33,515 bases of DNA from a virus, in the IMG/VR virus record IMGVR_UViG_3300037333_000117, positions 1 through 33,515 of that record. One strand, given 5' to 3'. Below are positions 24,112-30,206 of the stretch, piece by piece. Within the stretch, counting starts at the first letter, position 1, and the number at the start of each line of letters is the position of its first letter. A program made the position numbers and the translations under genes. The notes beneath the pieces are model-generated. The model made no database searches and was not told the origin of the DNA. It saw only the letters and a program-made list of their open reading frames with translations.

Positions 24112-25110
24112 CTATTCTCCACTTAGGAGCTTGCCTGTAAACTCTTTGGCTTCTTTGTAGGTTATTTTAGCTAACGCCTTGTTTAATGCATTAACCGGAT
24201 TATGCCCGATTTCGTTTAATTGGTTATACCAAACTTTTTTGGCTTCCTCTATAACTTTAAGCGCTTCCTCTTTTGTTAGCTCTTTAGAACTGGACTTCCC
24301 GAATTCTTCCTTGATAAACGCCTTATAATCCCAATCAGTCAGTCCAGCCCAAGCGTGAATGCCCTTAATGTACTTCTCTTCTAACTGCCCAGTTTTGCTG
24401 CTATTACTGGACTGGCTATTAGTAGGGCTATTAGGAGTAGAAGAAACCAATCCTCCATTTTCGCCTCTGATTAGGTTAAGGATTTTGGAAAAATCGGGGG
24501 TGATATCATCTGGCAGTTTACCCGAGCGGTCTTTTGCATACCATTTGGCAGTTGGTTTAACCGACACGACTCTTGAGCCATCCTTTAGAACTCTCATATA
24601 GCCCACAATATCGACGATGGCAGGAATAGCAACTTTTAACTGACCAGGAACGGCGGGACGCTTAACTAAACTATCCTCGTCTTTTTCCTCAGTTTCAAGA
24701 GCAACAAAAATCGTGTTTATGTTTTTGGCTTGTAAGTGCCAGATGAGCTTTTTGATTCGCTTAACAACCTCGCCCCAATCTTGAATACGAGCTGTTTCTC
24801 GCTTATTCTCTCTTAATATTTCGTCCATTAATAGTTCGGCATATCTTGTGATAGAGTCAATCACAACTGTTTGATAACCATTATTAAGAGCATATTTAAC
24901 TGCTTCCCGTGCATCGGCAAGAGTATCAACTTGGGCAATATCAACATTCTTTCCTAAAAGAGAAAGACTGCCATTTTCAAGGTCTATAATGAGCGGTTTA
25001 GGGGCGGTTGACGCAAAAGTTGTTTTACCAACCCCTGGTGGTCCGTAAACCAACATATTGACTGTAATCTGTTTTTGTAAGTCAGATGCTTTAAGTATTT
25101 TGAAACCCAT
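24112..25110 (-). CDS. Sak4-type RecA-like ATPase (AAA_24 family)
   Basis: 332 aa. Walker A GPPGVGKTT at 23-31 and Walker B TVVIDSIT near 80-87 are clear, with RIQDWGEVVKRIKKLIWHLQ and IFVALETEEK following as in Sak4-type phage proteins. A Ser/Asn-rich linker at about 228-245 joins a helical C-terminal domain (250-332) that may bind partners. These proteins bind ssDNA and pair strands with the help of SSB. It overlaps dut by one base; RBS AGGAGGTGAAT. Confidence 0.88.
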   Translation of the reverse strand: MGFKILKASDLQKQITVNMLVYGPPGVGKTTFASTAPKPLIIDLENGSLSLLGKNVDIAQVDTLADAREAVKYALNNGYQTVVIDSITRYAELLMDEILRENKRETARIQDWGEVVKRIKKLIWHLQAKNINTIFVALETEEKDEDSLVKRPAVPGQLKVAIPAIVDIVGYMRVLKDGSRVVSVKPTAKWYAKDRSGKLPDDITPDFSKILNLIRGENGGLVSSTPNSPTNSQSSNSSKTGQLEEKYIKGIHAWAGLTDWDYKAFIKEEFGKSSSKELTKEEALKVIEEAKKVWYNQLNEIGHNPVNALNKALAKITYKEAKEFTGKLLSGE

Positions 25111-25655
25111 TATTCACCTCCTTTTGCGTATTCCCAACTTCCACACTTAGGGCACTTCCCATTCCACCCAGGAAATGGATACCAGGTATGCCCACAATCT
25201 TTACATCTATAAGGTCCATCATCCTCATCACTACTCCCAAAACCGCCATCACCTCTGTTTGTTTTGGTTAACTCATCAGATTCCACAACTGGCATTCCCA
25301 AAATGGGAATCGGCACTAATTGAGCAATTTTTTCGCCTGCCTTAATTTGTTGAACCTTACCGCTATGATTTTCAAGGCAAACGATAATCTCGCCCCTGTA
25401 ATCGGGGTCAATTACTCCTGCCACACAAACTAATCTACGCTTGGTGGCAATACTTGAGCGGTCTTTGATAAACGCCCCCCACATTGGTGGCAGTTCAATC
25501 GCAATTCCCGTTCTAACCTTTGCCATCCCTATTCCGCCGTTCTCGTCAACAGCAGGAATGGTAACGTCTTCTAAGGCATAAAGGTCATAGCCAAGCGCCT
25601 CGTTATACGCCCTTGTTGGTAGTTTTGCGTTAGGATGAAGCCTTTTAACCCTCAT
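25110..25655 (-). CDS. dut: dUTPase fused to a C-terminal zinc ribbon
   Basis: 181 aa. All five trimeric dUTPase motifs are present: GYDLYA (22-27), KDRSSIA (64-70), GVIDPDYRGE (80-89), AGEKIAQLVPIP, and NRGDGGFGSSD (133-143, with Phe139 for uracil stacking). It hydrolyses dUTP to dUMP, feeding ThyX. After an acidic linker, residues 149-176 add a zinc ribbon with Cys151, Cys154, Cys168 and Cys171. The extra domain is unusual and may bind DNA or a protein partner. RBS AGGAGGTAT; it overlaps the gene before it by 11 bases. Confidence 0.93.
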   Translation of the reverse strand: MRVKRLHPNAKLPTRAYNEALGYDLYALEDVTIPAVDENGGIGMAKVRTGIAIELPPMWGAFIKDRSSIATKRRLVCVAGVIDPDYRGEIIVCLENHSGKVQQIKAGEKIAQLVPIPILGMPVVESDELTKTNRGDGGFGSSDEDDGPYRCKDCGHTWYPFPGWNGKCPKCGSWEYAKGGE

Positions 25656-25881
25656 TTAATACCTCCTTCGCTTTTTGTATTAACTCTCTTGCATCTTGCG
25701 TTCTGCCTTGTTTGAGTGCTAATTCGGCTAATTCAAGCAAATCTAACGCCTCAGCTTGTTCATCGGTCAGCTCAACAAATTCCTCGTGCATTGGCTTGCT
25801 TCCGTAAAAACCAACGCATTCTTCGTAAGTTTCGGCATCTTCATAAATTTGTTCTTTTAGTTTCTCTATTTCGGCTAACAT
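25645..25881 (-). CDS. Small acidic helical protein
   Basis: 78 aa, no family recognised. An N-terminal helix (EIEKLKEQIYEDAETYEECV) is followed by a segment resembling a TPR-like helical hairpin (ALDLLELAELALKQGRTQDA). Very acidic. It overlaps the preceding gene by 7 and dut by 11 bases. Weak ribosome binding site (GGGGG), so probably coupled translation. Confidence 0.6.
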   Translation of the reverse strand: MLAEIEKLKEQIYEDAETYEECVGFYGSKPMHEEFVELTDEQAEALDLLELAELALKQGRTQDARELIQKAKEVLNEG

Positions 25882-26048
25882 TTTAGCCCCCGTATAATGT
25901 TGTCAATTTTTGATTTCATACTATAAAGCTCTTGGACTATCTTAAACTTACTCTGCTTAGTAGCTTCGTCTAAAGCAACCTGAATTGCTGACTTTACCTG
26001 GTTTAACTGAGCCTTCAAAAGGTGGTTTTTTAAAATATCATCACTCAT
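25875..26048 (-). CDS. Small hypothetical helical protein
   Basis: 57 aa. Helical with regular Lys, Gln and Leu (NHLLKAQLNQVKSAIQVALD), perhaps a coiled-coil dimer. The ATG at 26048 has GGAGGTGG upstream and overlaps the previous gene by 8 bases; a longer open frame upstream lies inside that gene and lacks its own binding site. Function unknown. Confidence 0.6.
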   Translation of the reverse strand: MSDDILKNHLLKAQLNQVKSAIQVALDEATKQSKFKIVQELYSMKSKIDNIIRGLKC

Positions 26049-26250
26049 TACCACCTCCCAAATACCGCTCAATTGTTTTAGATAAAGACAAAAGAAAGTT
26101 CTTTGCTTTTTCTTCGCTTTCATATTTCCCAACAACCCACTCATCTCCGCTGTCTGTTTTTACTATAACTCTGTTTTCACCATCTATCCATATCGCCTCT
26201 ATTTTGCTTGCAATTATCATACCTCTGCCAGAAACAGTTTTAATCCACAT
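26041..26250 (-). CDS. Small hypothetical protein, beta-type
   Basis: 69 aa. A single compact beta domain is suggested by KIEAIWIDGENRVIVKTDSG and EWVVGKYESEEKAKNFLLS, similar in flavour to small phage host-takeover proteins, but no family is recognised. The ATG lies behind AAGGAGGTGCAAC, whose GGAGGTGCAA core recurs before three other - strand ATGs. It overlaps the next gene upstream by 11 bases. Confidence 0.65.
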   Translation of the reverse strand: MWIKTVSGRGMIIASKIEAIWIDGENRVIVKTDSGDEWVVGKYESEEKAKNFLLSLSKTIERYLGGGNE

Positions 26251-26548
26251 GTTGCACCTCCTTAAGGTATTTTTTTGAATCTTGCTCAAATTCTTTTAGT
26301 AGAACTTCATCTAAACAATTAATTACATTGAATTGCTTATGTTTTGTCAAACAATATTTAGAAGAATATTTTTCAACTATATTTTGAGGTAAATCATACA
26401 CATACACATTGCCAACAATGTATTTGCCATAAAAACCGACGTGACCGCCAGGTGTTAATTTTTCATAAAATTGACCTGGAAGAACTAAAATCGTTAAATG
26501 CGTTCCGTCATAAGAGCCATAAAATAAATGTGCCAATTTTACCAGCAT
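26240..26548 (-). CDS. First gene of the main early operon, unknown
   Basis: 102 aa, no family recognised. A beta-rich first half (AHLFYGSYDGTHLTILVLPG) with Tyr, Gly and Val, then YKYIVGNVYVYDLPQ-like text (YIVGNVYVYDLP) and a helical Lys/Glu-rich end. Being the first gene after a strong promoter and a 155-nt structured leader, it is expected to be the earliest product and could be a takeover or antitermination factor; that is inference from place. RBS CGGAGGTGCAAA; longer frames upstream run through the leader and are not supported. Confidence 0.6.
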   Translation of the reverse strand: MLVKLAHLFYGSYDGTHLTILVLPGQFYEKLTPGGHVGFYGKYIVGNVYVYDLPQNIVEKYSSKYCLTKHKQFNVINCLDEVLLKEFEQDSKKYLKEVQHVD

Positions 26549-26703
26549 TTTGCACCTCCGATTTCTTGTCTTCCCACCCCAAAGCAGTCCACTTCCCAGG
26601 GCTTGGTAACCCTCCGCAGGGGGCAACCCTACGGCGGACTTCGGGCTCTTAACCCTACTCGCTCTGGCGTCCGCCCTTATTCAACTGTCAAAGAACGTTT
26701 ACG
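26549..26703 (-). promoter_or_regulatory. GC-rich structured 5' leader with boxA-like element
   Basis: From the predicted start near 26703 the leader begins almost at once with GTTCTTTGACA (- strand; + 26686-26696), matching 9 of 11 positions of the E. coli rrn boxA GCTCTTTAACA. GGCGGAC then pairs with GTCCGCC downstream (7 bp), and CCGTAGGG pairs with CCCTGCGG (8 bp with one GU; + 26614-26634). The stretch is markedly more GC-rich than its surroundings and codes for nothing convincing. A nut- or put-like antitermination leader is the best reading; this is inference. Confidence 0.55.
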
Positions 26704-26709
26704 TTGGTA

Positions 26710-26738
26710 AATATAGAACATCAATTTTTGTTTGTCAA
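26710..26738 (-). promoter_or_regulatory. Early promoter for the 26548-19439 operon
   Basis: TTGACA (26738-26733), a 17-bp spacer, then TATATT (26715-26710): a near-consensus sigma-70 promoter pointing left. The -35 box is one half of the palindrome at 26733-26746, so a repressor bound there would block it. Predicted start near 26703. Confidence 0.85.
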
Positions 26739-26746
26739 GGTTGACA
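26733..26746. promoter_or_regulatory. Palindromic operator between repressor and early operon
   Basis: TGTCAA GG TTGACA is a perfect 14-bp inverted repeat lying between the divergent repressor gene and early operon. The left half is the -35 box of the early promoter; the right half is TTGACA pointing to the repressor gene and could serve its promoter, although no good -10 follows. A half-site GTTGACT lies 17 bp further right. It is the likely binding site of the 62-aa repressor. Confidence 0.75.
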
Positions 26747-26799
26747 GGCTAAAAAAGTTGACTAATTTAGTTAGATAAAGAAAGATAAGGAGGTAAATA

Positions 26800-26988
26800 A
26801 TGAAACTAAAAGAGTGGTTAGATAAACAATTGGGCACAAAAAAAGAGTTTGCGGAAAAAATTGGTGTTAGTAGATATACGTTATACAAATATCTCAACGG
26901 TGAGGCTACGCCTCGTTTAGAAATAGCACTAAGGATACAAAAGGTCACAAATGGTGAGGTAAGGGTTGAAGATTTGATTAAAACGTGA
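26800..26988 (+). CDS. Cro/CI-like helix-turn-helix regulator
   Basis: 62 aa, one XRE-type DNA-binding domain. The helix-turn-helix covers about 14-33 (KKEFAEKIGVSRYTLYKYLN) with the usual NGEATPRLE that follows. There is no C-terminal oligomerisation domain, so it resembles Cro or a minimal repressor. It is divergent from the main early operon and separated from it by the TGTCAA-TTGACA palindrome. AAGGAGGTAAAT precedes the ATG. It would repress the early promoter and probably itself. No integrase is present, so it need not mean lysogeny. Confidence 0.92.
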   Translation: MKLKEWLDKQLGTKKEFAEKIGVSRYTLYKYLNGEATPRLEIALRIQKVTNGEVRVEDLIKT

Positions 26989-26994
26989 TATAAT
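26966..26994 (+). promoter_or_regulatory. Promoter at the 3' end of the repressor gene
   Basis: TTGAAG (26966-26971), a 17-bp spacer and a perfect TATAAT (26989-26994) with an extended TGA before it. It points right and starts just after the repressor stop codon. A strong terminator follows only about 50-75 bases later, so its product would be a short RNA. Confidence 0.65.
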
Positions 26995-27000
26995 TTTTCA

Positions 27001-27072
27001 TAGTTCCCCATACTTGCACCTCCTATGCTGGGACTCTCCCTGAGAAGCCCCTCATTTAGAGGGGCTTGTTTT
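27001..27072 (+). ncRNA. Candidate 70-nt small RNA with an anti-Shine-Dalgarno loop
   Basis: Bounded by the TTGAAG-N17-TATAAT promoter and a perfect terminator hairpin. The RNA contains UUGCACCUCCU near position 13-23, predicted unpaired, between the start and a small GGGA/UCCC hairpin. Its complement AGGAGGTGCAA is the ribosome binding site of the genes starting at 26250 and 32585, and GGAGGTGCAA that of 26548, giving 10-12 contiguous pairs. It could repress these messages. The same bases can instead be read as the binding site of a - strand ATG at 27011. Confidence 0.4.
27045..27072 (+). terminator. Rho-independent terminator after the repressor
   Basis: AAGCCCCTC (27045-27053) pairs perfectly with GAGGGGCTT (27059-27067) around ATTTA, followed by GTTTT. 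It ends transcripts from the repressor gene and any small RNA, and lies exactly where the opposing early operon ends. The - strand lacks a T tract after the stem. Confidence 0.85.
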
Positions 27073-27856
27073 AAAATAATTTCAGTTGTGCTTTTTGAAA
27101 TTCAAATTTTTGTTTTGCTTGCTTAATAATATCAGTCAGTTCGGCGTCTATATGAAATTTGCCATCGACGTCTTTGTCTAAATCCACCATTTGTTTTACT
27201 CTATTTTTTGCAAAAGTATCACCCTCAAAAGCCATACACAGGACATCTATTATATCTTTTTTACTAATAAAGCAGGGAAAACAACCGACACGTTTGAAAC
27301 CTCTTTCGTAGAGTGGATTAATCGGAATGTTTCTATTTTTGAGTTCTTTAAAAACCTCTCTTTCAGTTAAATCTTTAATTGGATACCGAAAGAAAATGTC
27401 AAAAGGATATTTCTCGCCAAATCTTGTTTTTTGTCCAACTTTTAGAAGAAAATCCTTTGTATTCCTTCGTGCAACGCTTTCTTCCTTTCTAATCCCAATC
27501 CAGACTTCTGCTAATTTAAATGGAAAAGAAAAGTAAAAACTTTCATAAAATTTTCTTTGAATTTCCGTTTTTAAAATCTGTGTGCAATATCGCCTTCGGG
27601 GAGAGGGAAATATTGTTTTCTTCCTTATTAGAGCAGGGAGACCACCTTCAAATCCACAAATCCTGTAAATCTTAATCCCGAAGAACGTTTCTAATTGCTT
27701 AAGATAGCGATAAGTAGCTGGATGCTCCCAGTTTGTGTCAGCAAACACAGCAACAACCGGAATATCAGTTCCTTTGTATTTTTCAAGAGCAAGGGCAAGG
27801 GTAAGTGTTGAGTCCTTACCTCCGCTTACAGAAACAAAACAGACTTTTTCTATCAT
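27071..27856 (-). CDS. PAPS-reductase-like PP-loop enzyme
   Basis: 261 aa of the adenine nucleotide alpha-hydrolase fold. The PP-loop SVSGGKDST is at 9-17; the SPRRRYCTQILK block, GIRKEESVARR, and YERGFKRVGCFPC (Cys-x2-Cys near the end) follow in the usual order. Relatives reduce PAPS, activate sulfate, or, as DndC, take part in DNA phosphorothioation. No other sulfur or dnd genes are here, so the substrate is open. It is the last gene of the second early operon and overlaps a 43-aa gene as ATGA. Confidence 0.88.
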   Translation of the reverse strand: MIEKVCFVSVSGGKDSTLTLALALEKYKGTDIPVVAVFADTNWEHPATYRYLKQLETFFGIKIYRICGFEGGLPALIRKKTIFPSPRRRYCTQILKTEIQRKFYESFYFSFPFKLAEVWIGIRKEESVARRNTKDFLLKVGQKTRFGEKYPFDIFFRYPIKDLTEREVFKELKNRNIPINPLYERGFKRVGCFPCFISKKDIIDVLCMAFEGDTFAKNRVKQMVDLDKDVDGKFHIDAELTDIIKQAKQKFEFQKAQLKLF

Positions 27857-27984
27857 AGCTCTACCCCCTCAATATCTCCATTTTCTTCTATCTCTTTATC
27901 TTCAGGTAAGACAAAAACATAAACCTTTCTTCTATCCCCGTTGACACTTATTGTTGTTCTATTCCTATCAGCGTGCTTTTCCAT
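27853..27984 (-). CDS. 43-aa protein in the primase operon
   Basis: A short frame filling the gap between a 71-aa gene and the PAPS-like gene. Its ATG overlaps the preceding stop (TAATG) and its TGA overlaps the next ATG (ATGA). The product begins MEKHADRNRTTISVNGDRRK and ends in an acidic tail (EIEENGDIEGVEL). Perfect spacing on both sides supports it. No family recognised. Confidence 0.7.
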   Translation of the reverse strand: MEKHADRNRTTISVNGDRRKVYVFVLPEDKEIEENGDIEGVEL

Positions 27985-28199
27985 TATTCCTGCTTATCCT
28001 TAAATAGTTCCGGTATATTCTTTTTCAACCACTCATAAGCCTCTTCTCTTGTTTCAAACCATCCTACCCCCTTTACTTCTTCTTCACCTATTTGGAACCA
28101 CCAAGCATATTTATCCAATTCATCATCCCAATCAAGAAAAATTCTTTTCACCTGTGCAAGGTTAATCCAATCATCTCTTCTTCTTTTTATCCACCTCAT
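27984..28199 (-). CDS. Small hypothetical protein
   Basis: 71 aa. A beta-rich start (DDWINLAQVKRIFLDWDDEL) and a helical WFETREEAYEWLKKNIPELF at the end; Trp-rich. No family recognised; the general layout is like small host-interaction proteins of phages. RBS AAAGGGGGC before the ATG at 28199, just after the primase-helicase stop. Confidence 0.65.
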   Translation of the reverse strand: MRWIKRRRDDWINLAQVKRIFLDWDDELDKYAWWFQIGEEEVKGVGWFETREEAYEWLKKNIPELFKDKQE

Positions 28200-28211
28200 T
28201 TTTGCCCCCTT

Positions 28212-30206
28212 TTAAAGATTTATATCTTCTATACCACAATCTTGTTCATTAGGTTGAACGGAAGATTCATACCATCCCGTAATTTCTGGAATAACCTCCC
28301 CTTTTTCGGGTGGTCTTGTTGGTTCGTTTGTTTTAATAACCACACAATACCTTGCTTTTTCTGACTTTACGATTGCCTCAACATATCTTGCAGAATCAAT
28401 AATGGCAGAAGCGCCCCTTACGGAAGACATTAACTTCTGAATATCGTTTATCCTAACAAGCCCATCGTCTTCCCTAATTACATTCTTTTCTTCTATTTTG
28501 GCGTCTTTAATTGCAGCTTTATTAAAATGATGGATAAAAATTACAGCTTTTTTCTTTTTAGAATACTTCTCTTTTGACAAAATTACGTGTATTTCGTCAA
28601 AAACCTTACGAACCAACATATTATCGTTTTCATCGCCACTTACAAAAGAAAGTAAAGGGTCAAGGAAAATTACATCGTATTCATCAAGAAGCTCCTCTAA
28701 AATATCAAAAGCCCGCCTATTGAGTCTCTTTTTATCAAGAGAAACAAAAGGTTCAGGAGCACCAATCATAAACTCAACTCTTTCTTCTTTCTCTATTTCC
28801 CAAAATTCTGACATAAAAGACATATATTTAATTTTTCGCAATAAGCTCCTCTTATCGTGTTCGGTTGTCCAGAACAAAACTTTTAAATCCTCTTGTCTTG
28901 CTATACGATAAGCCGTCATAAGCGCAAAAGTCGTTTTTCCCTGCCCGCCGAACCCAGCAATGACGCTAATTTTACCAACAGGAAACCTACCTATAATCGG
29001 CGGTTTCCAATCGTCATCATTCTGTTTAAAAAGCTCTGGTGTAGATATTATATAACGAGAGCTCCTATCCAACCCCACAAACCCAGAATACACGTCTGCC
29101 AGTGCAGGGAAGGTTTCATTTATGCTCTTCGCTTTCTCAAAATATTTTCTCTTTTTAAATTCGCTCCATTGCTCTTGAAAAATCAGAGCAGCTTTAGATA
29201 ATTCCTCTATTTTGCCAGAAGTTAAAATATCAAAAACAGTTATTCCGTGTTTTGCTATCGCCTCATTAATGTCCTTTCCGCCACTATAGATGTTTTCATC
29301 AACTAAAACCGATATATACTCACTCACTTTTCTTTTGCGAGACTCTCTATAAAGGCTAACAACCGCCTGCCGTCCAGCCCCCATACTGGTAAGTGTCATT
29401 TCGTCAAAGTCTGGGAGTATTACCGGGAAGAAATTAAATTGACTAACTTTATCTTCAAGCAAGAAGGTGTAATTATTTGCTGACCCCACAGATAGGGCGG
29501 GAAGTAATGAGTCTGCATAAACACTTATTGCGTCTGTTTCTCCTTCTGTTACAAAAACTGGATAAACCCAACCGTCCTGCTGTTTTATATAATCCTGTAA
29601 AAAACCAAGTCCACCAAAGTAACAAGGCATTTTTTTATCAACTACTTTATAAACTCTTGAACTTCGGGAGCTACTTTCAATATTCCGGAATTTAATCGCC
29701 ACAAGATGACCACTTAAAGAGTAGTAAGGAAAAACAAGCCACCCAATTTTTGTGCTTATTTTTATTTTTTCTTCAAGACGCTTAATAAGAGGGTTATTAA
29801 AATCAAGCAAAGATTCGGTTATAAGCCCAATTCTAAAAAACTTTATTGCTCCCTCAAGGTTGTCTCTACCTGTTTTGTGCGGGAGCAAGGTTGTGGTATA
29901 ATTGCTTAACATTTCTTTATTGGCTTGCTCAACAAAAGAAACAGCCTCTTTATAAAAGCCCTGCTCTTTGCGGGGCTTTCCATCTATTATTCCCAATTTT
30001 TGTTTTATATCCCAAATAGTTCCAGATTCACCACAGGCAAAGCACTTATAAAACAAACTATCGCCAATCTGGTAAATATTAAACGAGTGATGTTTTTCTT
30101 CGTGAAAAGGACAAAGTCCCATCCAGCGATTTGGATACGGCTTCCAGTTAAAATCATGTTTTGGGAATAGTTCTTCAAACAGCTGAGCAAATTCTTCAAG
30201 AGTCAT
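28212..30206 (-). CDS. Bifunctional primase-helicase
   Basis: 664 aa, two enzymes in one chain. The N-terminus has a CHC2-type zinc finger (Cys32, His35, Cys55, Cys58). A TOPRIM domain with FVTEGETDAISVYA lies near 218-231 and acidic LPDFDE after it. The C-terminal motor has Walker A GFGGQGKTT near 424, Walker B DVIFLDPLLS and a FIHHFNKA sensor-type strand, closer to RepA/Sak4-type hexamers than to DnaB. It would prime and unwind phage DNA for a host polymerase, since none is encoded. RBS AAGGAGGAAT. Confidence 0.93.
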   Translation of the reverse strand: MTLEEFAQLFEELFPKHDFNWKPYPNRWMGLCPFHEEKHHSFNIYQIGDSLFYKCFACGESGTIWDIKQKLGIIDGKPRKEQGFYKEAVSFVEQANKEMLSNYTTTLLPHKTGRDNLEGAIKFFRIGLITESLLDFNNPLIKRLEEKIKISTKIGWLVFPYYSLSGHLVAIKFRNIESSSRSSRVYKVVDKKMPCYFGGLGFLQDYIKQQDGWVYPVFVTEGETDAISVYADSLLPALSVGSANNYTFLLEDKVSQFNFFPVILPDFDEMTLTSMGAGRQAVVSLYRESRKRKVSEYISVLVDENIYSGGKDINEAIAKHGITVFDILTSGKIEELSKAALIFQEQWSEFKKRKYFEKAKSINETFPALADVYSGFVGLDRSSRYIISTPELFKQNDDDWKPPIIGRFPVGKISVIAGFGGQGKTTFALMTAYRIARQEDLKVLFWTTEHDKRSLLRKIKYMSFMSEFWEIEKEERVEFMIGAPEPFVSLDKKRLNRRAFDILEELLDEYDVIFLDPLLSFVSGDENDNMLVRKVFDEIHVILSKEKYSKKKKAVIFIHHFNKAAIKDAKIEEKNVIREDDGLVRINDIQKLMSSVRGASAIIDSARYVEAIVKSEKARYCVVIKTNEPTRPPEKGEVIPEITGWYESSVQPNEQDCGIEDINL

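Noticed and set aside
26560-26700. GC-rich block considered as a tRNA or other known structural RNA
   Set aside because: No TTCGA-type T loop, anticodon arm or CCA end fits, and it does not match RNase P, SRP or tmRNA cores I know. Kept as an early leader with a boxA-like element.
26721-27011. 96-aa - strand frame with a good GGAGGTGCAA site, opposite the repressor gene
   Set aside because: The opposite strand encodes a clear XRE-type regulator, and this product is a Ser/Leu-rich antisense reading without family features. The binding site itself is kept as part of the small-RNA finding.
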